Below the pieces are notes generated by a model, which ran no database searches, was not told the DNA's origin, and was given only the letters and a program-made list of their open reading frames with translations. From the NCBI GenBank assembly GCA_033297075.1, contig MU858048.1:558001-622000 (forward strand): DNA of 64,000 bases, written 5' to 3'. Source of the stretch: Rhypophila decipiens. Taxonomy: Eukaryota > Ascomycota > Sordariomycetes > Sordariales > Naviculisporaceae. Both the position numbers and the translations under genes were made by a program. Below are positions 32,084 to 44,094 of the stretch, one piece after another (position 1 is the first letter of the stretch; every line of letters starts with the position of its first letter).

Positions 32084-35000
32084 ATGTCCGGACTCGAGAC
32101 CCCGGTAGCCCTCGGGCTAGCCTGCAGTGTTTTCCAAGTCATTAGTTTCGCAAGAGATGTCTGCACGATTGGACGAGCGATATGCGAAAAGGGGGAACCG
32201 GGCGACTCCGCAGCCTCGCTCACCAATTCGATGAGCAACCTGACCGCCATAATCGAGGATATTAAGACTGCGGTCGGCAGCGCATCGCCATCCATGAGCC
32301 CAACCGACAAGCGAATGTTCGGCATCGCCCAAGACTGCAACAAGGCGGCCCTTGAGCTCAAAGCCGAGATCGACAAATATTCGGGCGCCGCGTCTTCCGC
32401 CCAAGGCAGTAAACTCCGATCGACCTGGGTCGCTGTTAAGTCGGTAGTACGTTCAAGAGCCAAGTTGGTGGACAAGTTGGAGAAACGATTGCAAACACAT
32501 CAGAATACACTCGAAACAGAATTATTGGTCAAGATCTGCAGCAAAGCCGATGCAGCGAGGCTCTGCCAGCAGGACGAGTTCAAAAAGCTTGACGGCACGC
32601 TTCGTGATTTCGTCAAGAGGTTTTCTGATGGAGAGACTCGTATGGCTGCGTTGCTGGTCCAGCACTCTGAGTCAGTCAAGGACCATGTTACAGAGGAGAC
32701 TGCGGCTGTCAAGGTCCATGTGACAGAGGAGACTGCGGCTGTCAAGGACCATGTTACAAATGGGACTGCGACTGTCACGGCGGCGATCAGCGACTCGGCA
32801 CTGGACTCGAAGAAGGCCGTCCAGGAGGTGCACAGCACCATGAGACATTCGAACATTCGTGCAGATATGAAAAGGAGGCGCAAGAAACTTATCAAGAGCT
32901 TGAAATATCCTACAATGAACGGTCGGCGCAATCTGATTGAGGATCCTCACGCAGAAACATTTGAATGGATATTTACTGGACGTCCCCTTCCGAATGCTGA
33001 TGCCTATTCCGATTCCGATTTGTATGAACAGTTTGATGATGGGGTTGATGATGAGGTTGATGACGATGGTCAAGAGTTTGATTACCAGTACGACGACGGG
33101 TTCTTTCTGATGAAGGACGCCTCGTCTCGGATGGAGGAGGCCTCGTCTCGGTTATCTGCTTGGCTTCGAGATCCAGCCCAGCAACTCTTTTGGATTACGG
33201 GGAAGCCCGGGTCAGGAAAGAGCACCTTGGTCAAGTTTCTGGTGGACGACCCAAGAACTCGGGACGGCCTTACCTCTTACGAATGCGGCGCTCGAGATGT
33301 CGTTATTCTGTCACATTTTATCTGGAGTGCCGGGCAAGCGATGGAAAGGTCCGTCAGGGGCATGCTCTGCAGTTTGATTTACCAACTGATCGACGAAAAT
33401 GGCCCGATGAGTGATAGGGTTCTTGAAAGGTTTCCCCAGACAAAAGCCAAAGATTCTTGCTCGGACTGGTCGGAGAAAGAGCTTCGAAATGTGCTGCACT
33501 TTCTCCTCGGTGACTCAAGAAAGGCGTTCTGCTTCTTCATTGATGGGCTGGATGAGATCAGCGAGACGGATGGCCAACCCAAGCTCATAGAGCTGATCAG
33601 GGAGATGCGAGCGGGATCGAATATGAAGATGTGTGTTTCGAGCCGGCCAGAACCGATACTGAAGAAACATCTTGGCGTGTTTCCCATGATTCGTATGCAG
33701 GATCTGACTGAAGCGGACATCTTCAAGTTTACATCTAGTCTTCTTCGGAGAAGGCTTTTAGATAACAGTATCGATCTGAACACGTCAGAGTATCAGACGC
33801 TGGTGGACGATGTTTGCTGGAAGGCAGAGGGTGTGTTTCTTTGGGTAGTACTGGCGGTCAGGAATCTACTGGTGGGCATAGAAAAAGGAGATGAGATGGA
33901 GCAACTCCAACGACGACTCGACCTGATGCCATCCGAGCTCAAAGATCTATATCGAGCCATGTGGATTCGCCTGGGGGCAGAAAAACAGATATACCAAGAG
34001 GATGCTGCATCGTACTTCAACCTCATCCTCCTTATCAACGATACTAGTAGTTTTATGACGCGGGCATCGAAAATTTTCAGCACTTCTCTGCAACTCCTAC
34101 TCGCAACAGACAGTAAACTTGCCGACCGAGCTCTGTTGACCACCCCTGAGCCTCTCCCTTCTGACGATGAACTTCGGACACTGGCAAACAAGATGGCACA
34201 TCGAGTAGAGACCAGCTGTCTGGGTCTTCTCGATATTAAAACCTCGGACACGCATCCAAACGAGATGAAACTAGAATTTATTCACGGCTCGGCAAAAGAA
34301 TTTCTCGAGACTGATGCTGAGGGTCGGGCACTGTTAGAGCTTGATAACTCGACGAAACAGGAGCGTGTCTTCAGAATGGTAAAAGCTCGACTTGCAATGT
34401 CCTTCCTGGTGTACCTCGGGAACAGCAGGTTTGAAGGCTTCTACACACCCGATGAAGCGTCGGAATTTATATCGAAGATCGTGAGACTGTGGGAGATGAA
34501 TCACATCTCCGAGACACAGAAACTGCAGCTGGCCTTGTTATCCCGGCCACTGTTCAAACCATACCTCCGGCTCTGTACTGGTGTACCTTTTGAGGGTCCT
34601 TCACCATATTACGCAGACCTCTTGGGTGCCGCGGCGCATACAGGATTTTTGAGTTTCCTCGAGCAAGCGATGAGAACAGAACCATGCTGGGGGGTGACAG
34701 CTGGACCAGTTTCGGTCCCGTACATGAGCTACCTTGTTGCAATGGCTCTAGAAGGCTTGGCTCAATCCTCCAAGTGGGATGATGGAGTCAAAACAGTGCG
34801 CTGGCTCCTGAAGCACGATGTCAACCCCAACTTTCCCACCCGACCATACGACTATGGCTCGGCTTGGAAGCTCCCAATTAGCCCCCTGAAAGCAGCGGTG
34901 TCATTCCTGGTGAAGCAAGGTTTACCCCTAGACCAATATGCTCCGGTTGTAGATATTCTTAGTTGTATGCTACAGGCTGGGGGTGATCTCTCAAGTCCGC

Positions 35001-35596
35001 TTATTCTTGTCGTGGAAAGGAATTGGTGGGACGATAGGCCAAAGCTGCAGCTCGAAATTATGCGGTCGGGAGTGCCATATCTCAGGGTATATATCGAGGT
35101 TGAGACCGCGCTGGTCATAGAGTTGTTCGTGCGCAAATATGTCAGGCACAACGCGACAAATGCGGCGAGCGTCAAGCAGCTACTTGCAATGCTAGAAAGC
35201 TCTCCCAGGTCATATTTGCCAGTAAAGAGGATTGCGGTAGCCAACAACTTCTCAGTTGAGGAAGATAGGCCGCTTGGACATCCAAGTGGAGTGGACCATG
35301 AAAAATCATTCTGGGCAACCAGCGATCCGGCTTGTCTGTCGCGAATACAGGAGCACCTGAAGGGTGATCTGGAATCGAATTGCCCATCAGAACCCCACGA
35401 TGGCTCTGATTGCGAGGATTATCCTGCTAATTTATTTGAGATCTCCACGTCTTGCATACATCACATGGTCAAGGAAGTTACAGAAACAGGGAAACAGACC
35501 TCCTGGGCTGATGTTTGGGCGGATTGGTTTTCTAAAGATATCGTTTGGAGAAAAAGGGACCCGCGCCTGGGGATCCCAGAGGCATGGCCTAGTTAG
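32084..35596 (+). CDS. NACHT NTPase (NLR/STAND-type) with fungal N-terminal helical domain
   Basis: A 1170-aa intronless protein. Residues 1 to about 150 are an N-terminal helical domain (MSGLETPVALGLACSVFQVI) of the kind seen on fungal NLR-like proteins. Residues about 198-230 are three 11-aa repeats (VKDHVTEETAA), then a basic helix and an acidic linker. The NACHT domain has Walker A GKPGSGKST at 373-380 and Walker B FFIDGLDE with Asp487, followed by the SSRPEP sensor motif. The C-terminal 500 residues are helical, without clear ankyrin, WD or TPR repeats. Fungal NACHT proteins act as signal-responsive switches in non-self recognition and regulated cell death. It follows the DUF7580 and C2H2 genes. 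Domain call sure; partner unknown. Confidence 0.88.
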   Translation: MSGLETPVALGLACSVFQVISFARDVCTIGRAICEKGEPGDSAASLTNSMSNLTAIIEDIKTAVGSASPSMSPTDKRMFGIAQDCNKAALELKAEIDKYSGAASSAQGSKLRSTWVAVKSVVRSRAKLVDKLEKRLQTHQNTLETELLVKICSKADAARLCQQDEFKKLDGTLRDFVKRFSDGETRMAALLVQHSESVKDHVTEETAAVKVHVTEETAAVKDHVTNGTATVTAAISDSALDSKKAVQEVHSTMRHSNIRADMKRRRKKLIKSLKYPTMNGRRNLIEDPHAETFEWIFTGRPLPNADAYSDSDLYEQFDDGVDDEVDDDGQEFDYQYDDGFFLMKDASSRMEEASSRLSAWLRDPAQQLFWITGKPGSGKSTLVKFLVDDPRTRDGLTSYECGARDVVILSHFIWSAGQAMERSVRGMLCSLIYQLIDENGPMSDRVLERFPQTKAKDSCSDWSEKELRNVLHFLLGDSRKAFCFFIDGLDEISETDGQPKLIELIREMRAGSNMKMCVSSRPEPILKKHLGVFPMIRMQDLTEADIFKFTSSLLRRRLLDNSIDLNTSEYQTLVDDVCWKAEGVFLWVVLAVRNLLVGIEKGDEMEQLQRRLDLMPSELKDLYRAMWIRLGAEKQIYQEDAASYFNLILLINDTSSFMTRASKIFSTSLQLLLATDSKLADRALLTTPEPLPSDDELRTLANKMAHRVETSCLGLLDIKTSDTHPNEMKLEFIHGSAKEFLETDAEGRALLELDNSTKQERVFRMVKARLAMSFLVYLGNSRFEGFYTPDEASEFISKIVRLWEMNHISETQKLQLALLSRPLFKPYLRLCTGVPFEGPSPYYADLLGAAAHTGFLSFLEQAMRTEPCWGVTAGPVSVPYMSYLVAMALEGLAQSSKWDDGVKTVRWLLKHDVNPNFPTRPYDYGSAWKLPISPLKAAVSFLVKQGLPLDQYAPVVDILSCMLQAGGDLSSPLILVVERNWWDDRPKLQLEIMRSGVPYLRVYIEVETALVIELFVRKYVRHNATNAASVKQLLAMLESSPRSYLPVKRIAVANNFSVEEDRPLGHPSGVDHEKSFWATSDPACLSRIQEHLKGDLESNCPSEPHDGSDCEDYPANLFEISTSCIHHMVKEVTETGKQTSWADVWADWFSKDIVWRKRDPRLGIPEAWPS
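32675..32773 (+). repeat. 33-bp coding tandem repeat, three copies
   Basis: Three 33-bp units encode VKDHVTEETAA, VKVHVTEETAA and VKDHVTNGTAT between the N-terminal domain and the NACHT domain. The first two differ at only two bases, so the expansion is recent. Confidence 0.93.
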
Positions 35597-36244
35597 GAAT
35601 GCCTCTATATCTCGGGCTGTCGCCATCATCAGCTTTCAGGGTCTCCCGGACAATATAACATAGTTCACAGCGTTTTTGACATTTTCAGAATTTCAATAAT
35701 GGAGTTACTGTTGGGTATCCGTACTATGTCATAAATGGTGAAACAAAATGATGAGATCGTTATACGTAATAGCAACCGGGGGAACCAAAAGCTCTATGAC
35801 TAGGGTCAAGAGCAATAGTAGTTTATGCACAAAAGAGAAATTGGATCAAGCTTTGCGGTCCGAATTGAGCTTGTACAACGGGACGGAAAATGACTTGAGA
35901 TAGGACACTTGGACAAGCATGACACGAAGAGCTCACCACCGAATGCATTGGATTTAGTAAATACAAGCCACCGCTTAGCGCGACTCCCGCTCTTGACATG
36001 TTTCCTCAAGACAAAGTGAAGGAAACAGATTCCATTCTCATCATCTCATGATCAGTATGTGGATTGTGTGGGTCTGGGAGTGAGCTCAGACAATGACTAA
36101 GCCACCCGCTGTCTTATCGCTCTTATCAGATCACTGATGAACAGCTCCACAGAGGCAAATTCTGACAGCCAAACACCGCATATAATGCAAAGACCCGCAC
36201 CCATTCTCCAACAATCATCTCACAGCGACACTGAAATATAAGTG
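35597..36244. other. Intergenic region
   Basis: Spacer between the NACHT gene and tRNA-Arg. Short frames only; nothing recognised. Confidence 0.6.
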
Positions 36245-36327
36245 GGTCGGGTGGCGCAATGGTAGCGCGTTACTTTCCGGTTAACAACTGCTGGTAAAGG
36301 CTCTGGGTTCGAGTCCCAGCTCGATCG
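36245..36327 (+). tRNA. tRNA-Arg (anticodon CCG) with 11-nt intron
   Basis: The acceptor GGTCGGG pairs with CTCGATC (two G-U), discriminator G. The D stem is GCGC/GCGC, the anticodon stem TTACT/GGTAA, and the T arm CTGGG-TTCGAGT-CCCAG. The loop between the anticodon strands is 18 nt: TTCCGG, then TTAACAACTGC, then T. Removing the 11 nt at 36281-36291, at the usual position one base after the anticodon, leaves loop TTCCGGT with anticodon CCG. A T-rich terminator (TTTCTTTTT) follows at 36328. Confidence 0.93.
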
Positions 36328-37284
36328 TTTCTTTTTGCTATTCTGTGCGAGGTATCTATCCTTTTTGATGCAACTAGTTGCTTGGGTGCACTATTTTGTT
36401 CCCTTGTATTCTGGATCTTTGAAGAATTCTTCACTTCAGTTAGCATCTTGATCTCAAAGAGCGCGCGATCACGCACAGCTGATCGCATGGACACCCGTTT
36501 CAATGCATTTTTAGAGGTCACGAGACAGGTTTGAGTCTTAGCGACGGTGAATATAGATAGTATTTGGAGTTTCGACAACTCATTCTCTCTATTCTACAAA
36601 AACGCCGACATGGCACTCCCTGTTCGGGTTGTGATGCGAGGAACGATGTTGACTCGATATAGGGGCTTGGTTCCCGAGCGACGCGCTGCTTGCCTCCAGA
36701 CCAGCAACTTAGTAAGCCACCTTACGCCGTACGGTCCTGACCACCAAGACATACGTACACAGCGCACTCCGTACAACTGAACAAACGGAAAGAGCGTTTC
36801 ACGGGGTGGACACCAGCTTCAAATATTCAGTGGTTTTAGAACCAAAACATTTAGTTATCCCAATAGCCTTCTCCTCGGCACATGTTCTACCACCAGGTGC
36901 AAACACATCGTGAAGTTCGATACGGAGGTAGGTACCTACTTACCTTAGCTATCAGACCGCTGAGACTCCAAAGACTACATGCAGGTGAAGTGCACTCCCT
37001 TCTCCATTCGTCGACGAGACACGTCTGGCTCTCACCCTTCTTGCTTCAAACACCCAGGCACACCTTGAGTCCTGCCTACCCCTCTGGTCACATCATAACG
37101 GTATAAACATCTCTTCGTCATTATACCATATTATACCTAATTATCAACTGTGCCAAACATATGTACATGATTCCAAAACTTGTAATTATACATAAACCAC
37201 CCAGTTTGGTCAATAAAACCCAAAATGAACAAGTACGCCAAGCAGCTACTCACCCGATAGAAGACCGACTCCCAAACGCCATAA
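36328..37284. other. Intergenic region
   Basis: Spacer between tRNA-Arg and the 3' end of the GH3 gene. Only short frames; the last part is probably the GH3 3' UTR. Confidence 0.6.
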
Positions 37285-40067
37285 TTAAATAGTAAACTCC
37301 CCAGAAAGCGGCAGTTTCCTCGAACTATTCCCAACACCAACCACATATTTCCCCTTATCCAGCCTCCAAGCCTGCGCTTCAATATCCCAAACACTCAAAT
37401 CCCGCCGCGTAAGCTCAAACTCCACACTGGCCGTCTCTCCAGCCTTGACAGATGGCTTCTCAAACCCCCTAAGCTGTTGAACAGGTGTCTTTTGACTCTC
37501 AGAATTCGCCTCGCTCCCCCCACTCGACGACGAAGGCAATCCCACATATACCTGCACAACCTCCATCCCATCTACATCCCCCTTATTTTCAACCTCAGCC
37601 CTGACAGTAACCAAAACATCCCACAAATCCTCCTGCCCGCCCTCGACAATATTTCCAGTGGGAAACTCCCCAAAGGTTCCATTCCCAGACTTTTCGACGA
37701 CTAAAGAGCTATACCCAAACGTCGTAAAGCTCAATCCAAATCCAAACTCAAACCTAGGCTCAATACCCCGTTCATCAAAGTGCCGATAATCAACCCAGAC
37801 CCCCTCAGAAAAATTACTCTGCGGGAACTTCTCAAACCTCCCTCCTCCTCGTCCAAAATCAGGCCCCAACAAATCCCCATAATCATTCTCATTCATAGCA
37901 ACCGTGTACGGCAACTTGCCACTAAAATTCTCCCTCCCATACAACAATTCCACCAATGCCTTGCCCGACATTTCCCCAGGCAAATGCGCAAATATCACAG
38001 CCGTAACGTTGACATGCTCAATGAACTGATCTACCAGCCTTATTCCTGCATTATGTAATACCACAATAGTATTATTACACCTCTCCGCAACGTGCTTGAT
38101 CAGTCCATCCGTGTAATCATCCCTTAAAGAAGGCCGGTCGAGCCCTTCAGTGGCAAAGGCATTCCCAAACACGAGACAAGCGTCAGACATGGGATTCACG
38201 TCCGGCGCAGGGGCGACAAAATCCCAGAAAAGGGCGGTTCCATCTTCATAGGCCTGCTGTACAATCGCGTCAAATGGGGAAATGATAAGGGATTGCGACG
38301 TCGCGCCTGACCCGCCGCCAGAGTAGATTGTTCCGTTAATCGCAATCGGGGACTGGTTTTCTCGGGAGGAAGGTGTAGAAGCGCTGTTGAAGATGAACGA
38401 GTCTTGAAACTCGGTGTAGTTGAATGATGAGACTCCAAAGGTCCACGGGGAGATGAATCCGCCTGGGTTGTTCAGGTCGGGATTCTTGGCCGAGTATCCG
38501 AACAGGGAGAGGAGCTTGGGTTTCTTCAGGGGCAACGACTTGTTGACGTTCTTGACTAGCACGTGGCCTTCTATCGCGCCGTCTAGGAGGGTCTGGCGAA
38601 AGGTCGAGTTGCGCGCGTCGACGATCTTGTGGGGTTTGGTCAGGTCCTGTGGCATGCCCACACCGGGAGAGGGGAAGGCTTCCTGGTCTTGGCCCATTTG
38701 GTACCATGAAGCTATTATCCTGGTGACCATGTCGTCGATCCTGGTCTCGGGTACCGAGCCGTTACTGACAGCGGTCGAGAGCTGCGAGCCCCAGAGGCCT
38801 TCGCCGGGCATGGTCATATCCATACCTGCTAGAGCCGTGGCGACGCCTGCATGCTGTGCGCCCCAGTCCGAGACGACAAAGCCTTGAAAGCCTAGCTCAG
38901 TCTTCAAGAGGCCGTTGAGGGTCTTGCTATTGGCGCACCCGTACGAGTTGTTGATGCGTTGGTAGGAGCACATGATATTTCCTGTCCCAGCGCGGACTGC
39001 ATCTTGGAATGGCCAGAGGTACAGCTCGTGCATTGTACGGTCGTCAATATTGGACGATAGTGACTGCACATCGTTAATGGGCATCCGGTTCGTTTCTTGC
39101 TCGTTGGCGATAAAATGCTGGGACTCCATGTCAGTCTCCGTCTTGTCTCGCGATCTCGTCGTGGGACCTTACCTTGGTACTGGTGATGACTCCTGCACCC
39201 TGAATCGCGGATACAGTCTCGGCAACAAGAGAGCCGGCCAAGTATGGGTCGACCGAGAAGCCTGGATTTACACGAAATTCGTTAGCAAACCTTCGCCCTC
39301 AAAGTAAAAAGTGATCTAACAAGTCAGGTGTGCGTACCCTCCCAGTTCCTGCCCCCTGATACCACTCGCCCGGCAGGTCCAACAACAGGCCCCAGCAAAA
39401 CATTCACGCCCTTGGTCCTAAACTCCCCGGCCATTCCCGACCCCCTATCCCTCGCGAGCTTCTTGTTCCAGCTGGCACCAACATGAAGCCCGCTGGGCCA
39501 TGAACTCACAAAGTCCGTATTCCTCAGCCCGTTTCCAGCATCGCTCAGACACATGCCGGTAAAGTTGAGTCGCTTAATGGCCGGTATGAACCCGCTGCAT
39601 CCCGTTCTCGACGGGGCTCCCGCGGTGAGACTCAGTTTCTCCTCCAGAGTCATTTTCCCGACCAAAGCAAGTGCCTTGGTGTGTGAATCCTTCCACGTCC
39701 CGGAGCCGGTCATGTTTGGCGACGGCGATACATCCGGGGACTGGCCGTAGAAGTAGGCATCATCGGTTATAGCCTCGCCGGCCTGTCCATTGGGCCCGGA
39801 ACTGCCACCGCCGTTGTTGTTGCCTTTTGGCAGGGCAGCGAGCCCGGCTAGACCGCCGCCTATTATCAGGAGGATGACGATGACTGTTATGATCTTGCCA
39901 CGGCGGGTCCTGAGGAAGGGTAATTTTCTCGTGAGCCACGAGTGTGATTGCTGTCCAGATATAGCGCCTTTGGCCGAGGTCGAAGCTGGTCCATCAAATC
40001 CTCCTGGTTCTCCTGAGTGAAGGGGTGTCGCTGCGCCGACTCTCTCGTCCTCTTTGGTTGATGCCAT
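37285..40067 (-). CDS. GH3 beta-glucosidase with N-terminal membrane anchor
   Basis: Three exons (complement 39338-40067, 39173-39261, 37285-39117) join in frame to 883 aa; introns are 76 and 55 nt. The ATG at 40067 ([10 protein letters not shown]) is used because upstream codons only offer a GTG. A cytosolic tail of about 55 residues precedes one transmembrane helix ([19 protein letters not shown]), then a Gly/Asn linker and the GH3 domain. KHFIANEQE and the nucleophile Asp357 in GFVVSDWG are present; the second lobe and a fibronectin-III-like end ([16 protein letters not shown]) complete it. It therefore resembles the type II membrane-bound class of fungal beta-glucosidases, facing the wall, and should hydrolyse terminal beta-glucosyl residues from cello-oligosaccharides or wall glucan. 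Family sure; exact substrate not. Confidence 0.92.
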
Positions 40068-42752
40068 TTTTGTGGCGGGTTCTTTCCCTGCCTCTTTTCT
40101 CTCCACAGCCAGATCCCCGTCAGTGATAGCTCGACGGCTGTTAGTCTCGAGGTAGGTATTATGTTGTGACCATGCAAAGGCTCGGTGATTGGCGGTTCGT
40201 CAAATATTTCCAATTCTGGGGTTTGTCAATGGTTTCTTGTTTCAATCTTCCACCCGCGAGGGAGATCCCGTCTCGGCTGAGAAGAGCCAGAGTCCAATTC
40301 TTGATCCTGCAAGCTTGGTTAATTCCCGTAGATCTCTGGTCTGAGATGTTCCGTCGTGAAACACTGTCAAGCAGAGTTACTTGTTCGTTGCCGTTCTTTA
40401 GATTGTTCCAGGTTTAGACCAAGATCGGTGTTCAACAACCAAAAAAAAAAGACAAGCGTTCCGTTCATGTGGTGAATGTTCAATGTTGACATGCAAGATG
40501 CTCAGGACATCCAACAAACAAAATGCACTGCACGAGCCCGTTGCCTGTCCCAAAGCGTGCAGGAGCAATCAGAAAACTCGGGATTGAATACAATTAAACC
40601 TCCAATGCGTCATCGACAGGGAAGCAAGTTGGTGAACAACAACAAAAACAAAATGTAAATACATCTTGCCTGCCCTCTCCTCTCGATCAGGAAGTTCAAT
40701 CTAGCGTGACGCATCTCATTGGTCAGTCTTGGCTTCCAACCAGCAATCCAACACCAATCAGGCCACCCCTTTTATCTCATCACTCAACTCAACTCACCGG
40801 GCTTCACTCACCGACGAATCGAGCAACGGTTCAAGCGTTGTCGCTGCACGAGTATGGTACATGTAGTCGTCTGAATCCTCGACCTGTCAAGAACCTATCT
40901 GTCTAGTCAATAACAGCATCATTGTTTTGTTCACATATTCGTGCAGCATCACCCGTTGCACCTCCAAGCAGCAAGGCTCACTGATCGAACTGTATGGATG
41001 CGAGCAAAGTCCTGCTTGAACTGGATGCACTTGAATTGAAACAACGGCGTTGTCATCGCAACGCTTTACCAATGCTGCACGAATAAGCCGCCCACAGTGC
41101 CATAGCGTATGCAATAGTGACAAGTTCCCGTGAGGTACAGTACTGTACGTGAAAGGGGCTGTATCGTTCTGTATCATTATAAACGCCCAAGACAGGTAGG
41201 TAATTTACCTCGGATTATAGAAAAGCCACCATCACGACAATCCAAGCTAGGTAAATGACCTGCTAATAAGTGTACCGTTATCCGTACAGCCCGGAGGTAA
41301 GAAACCATCAAAGCCTTATTCACCTCGGTGAAGTCTGCGCCTAGTGACGGTATGCAGGTGTGGATCGTGGTTTCGGCAGGCGCCGCGGAAGACGGAAGCC
41401 ACATCCCACTGTCACCTCCCGTGTCCCATCTCCCGTACCCGTCTCCTCAACTCCCGTACCCGTCATCGATCCATCGCCATCACCAACAGGCGGGCACCCA
41501 CAGCACACAACCCCCTCGGAGCCCTTCGGCTTTCACATTGTTGGGCGCAGCCACTTCGGGGATAAATACTTCGATGCGCCGAATACTAGCACAATATCAA
41601 AGATCGAGGAGTGAAAATTGTTGCTGCATTGCATATGCATGTGGCTGTCTGTATCGAGTGGTGGCACGACATACCAGATCATAGGAGACCCAGGGAAAAA
41701 AAAAGGAAAAGCAGGTTTTAGGTGTTGCGCGTAGGTAGGTAGTTGTAATCCAAGTACTATTTTATCTTAATAATATCCAGCGTCCATCGGCCATCACTTG
41801 ATACTTGTCCAAAATCGACAGAAAAAGCTGAGACCAAGACTTCCAGTCTATATATATACAACACAGCCCGATGGTAATTGCCTTTTTAAAAACACCTTCC
41901 CTTTGAAGTCAAGAAAGACGATAACAAACCATCCAAGCCCATCATTTCGAGATTGCTGTTTCTCCGTATCCATCCCAGAGTAGCTCCTGCGCCCTGCTCC
42001 TTCATTCATTTGCTTGATCCATCAGATAAAACAAACATACACCGCAAAGCCAAACGCTTGGATTAATTCGGCACGGGGGAGAACTCAAAGCAAAACGAAA
42101 AAAGGATGTCTCGGGCCAAACAAAAGAAAAGCACACACACGCCTATTTGCTCGCCTGCCTGCCTGAAATCCGCATCTATCCAGCCAAGAAAAAACCAAAT
42201 CCTTTCATATTGCAAACAGCCCACACCAGCAAACCCTTGAGAGCTCCAAGGAAAAAATGCATCGAGAGGTGAAAATGTGGTAGAAAATCGTATCGGCCGT
42301 CATCGAGGCGAGATTGGGGTTGTGTCTTGACGGCGAATAAACATCGTCTCCTTAATCAGGAAAACAAAAGAGGTATATAAACAATATAGAGTAAACAAAA
42401 AAATAGCGTGCTCTGAAATGGTAGTATGGCTACAAAAGCGGAGAGAATTACGGGGGTGGGGAGTGGGCGACCAAACGATGGTAAATCCTCATCCCGCGAA
42501 GCAGTCCGGTAAGAGATTCGGGTCGCATTGGGTAGGGCTCGGTGATCGGCGCCGGTATCAGACACTATCAATCATATTAGGTCCCAGAACCAGGATGATT
42601 CGAACAGATTTGGTCGAACGCCTTTTGGGATAGCCGTGACGAGATCCGCAGCAGCGTTGCCCAGATCATCCGCCAGGTGCGGGACAGGGACCGATCATCG
42701 CGACGGATTCACCCAAGAAAGGTACGATCCAAGGATATGGGACGTCGGTTCC
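40068..42752. other. Intergenic region, 2.7 kb
   Basis: This contains the GH3 promoter side (40.1-40.7 kb) and the 3' flank of the G-alpha gene. A run of A (40440-40450) and several short frames are seen, none with a domain. No gene recognised. Confidence 0.55.
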
Positions 42753-44094
42753 TTACAGGATAAGCTTCTTCAGGTTCCGCTGGATGATCATGTCTTGTAC
42801 CGAGCCCATGGTAATCTTCAACAAGTTCGTGTCCGTGGCGTTGGTGAAATGACCATAGATCTCCTTCTCTTGGTTGCGATTGAGAGCCCGGAACTTGTCC
42901 ATGAAATACTTGCTCGCCTGCTTCCAGTCGTCCGGCGGTCCGTGGTAGTCGGTGAAGCCGTGGTCGGTAATCGGGCTCTTGGCGATCTTTTCCTTGAAGA
43001 GATCCATCTTGTTGAGGAAGAGAATAAGTGCCGATTTTGTGAACCAGTGCGAGTTCGCGATCGATTCCCACAGCATCAAGGCCTCGTTCATTTGGTTCTA
43101 GGTTGGAACACAGGTTAGCATATGCATCCGGCGTTGGTGTCTACTTAAAAGTCAGTGGCGGGAGACAAACCCCGTCTTTGTCCTCAACAAGACATTGGTC
43201 ATAACCTGAGATGGCTACCAAGAACAAGAGGCACTCGACATTCTCAAAGCAGTGAATCCACTTCTTTCGCTCAGACCTTTGACCACCAACATCAAACATG
43301 CGGTAAGTGAGTTGGCCGAGGTCGAAGATGGTCTCGGTGATACCAGTGGTTCGTAACCTGGAGCGGAGAAGATCTTGGTCCGTTGGCACATAGTTCTTGT
43401 CCCAAATCCGATCTAAATCGTCGCAGAAGCTGCACATGTGTTAGATGGCGTGTCTTGTAGCATTTCTGTCGTATCCGTAGACTCACTAGTCGAGGTTGTC
43501 GTGGAGCGCAAATTCGTTGCCCTTAGCAATCGCCTTTTTAACGCCCTGGTCAACCCAGAGTTCTTTTACGGGCTCCAGATACTCTGATGGGAGCGGTTCG
43601 TCCGCTCGCATCTCGTAGTCCACCAATATTTGTGCCATATTTTTCTGTTGTCATTGTTAGCGAGTCAAGGTTCCTCCTCGAGTCCCAGGGATCCCGGGAG
43701 TTAGGGTTCTTGCCTCGTTGTCGGGGTTCTCGAACTTGATGTTCAGCTCGTTCATCGCATCAAAGATCAGACGGAAGGATTGGACGATATTAGTAAAGAC
43801 GACGGGCTTCCACTCCAGCTTCTCGTTTTTGCTGAAGCCCTGTGCATATATCAACTTCATTTGCTTCAGAACCGTCGACTTTCCAGACTCGCCAGCACCT
43901 GCAACAGCACCAGGTTAGTTTCAAAGAAACCGCAAACGTCGATATGGGACCGGAATTTCACAAAACGTACCCAGCAGCAGAAGCTTCACTTCTTTTGACA
44001 ACCGCTTCTCATCGGCGCGAATAATCTTATCGAGCTCGCGCGAGCGGGCAACGCCCGACTCGTCATCGCCCTTGCCGCGACCTCCAAAACACAT
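42753..44094 (-). CDS. gna-2: Heterotrimeric G-protein alpha subunit, group II (GNA-2/GanA)
   Basis: Five exons (complement 43971-44094, 43714-43898, 43487-43644, 43171-43429, 42753-43097) join in frame to 356 aa, the usual length. The start [14 protein letters not shown] and the end RNLKKLIL are those of fungal group II alpha subunits; like them it lacks the Gly2 myristoylation signal and the pertussis-toxin Cys, while Cys2 could be palmitoylated. Motifs: P-loop GAGESGKS (42-49), switch [11 protein letters not shown], switch [18 protein letters not shown] and TNATDT. It would relay receptor signals at the plasma membrane; in Neurospora GNA-2 overlaps in function with the other alphas. The second intron (43645-43713) starts GC, not GT. 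Assignment is very sure. Confidence 0.96.
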
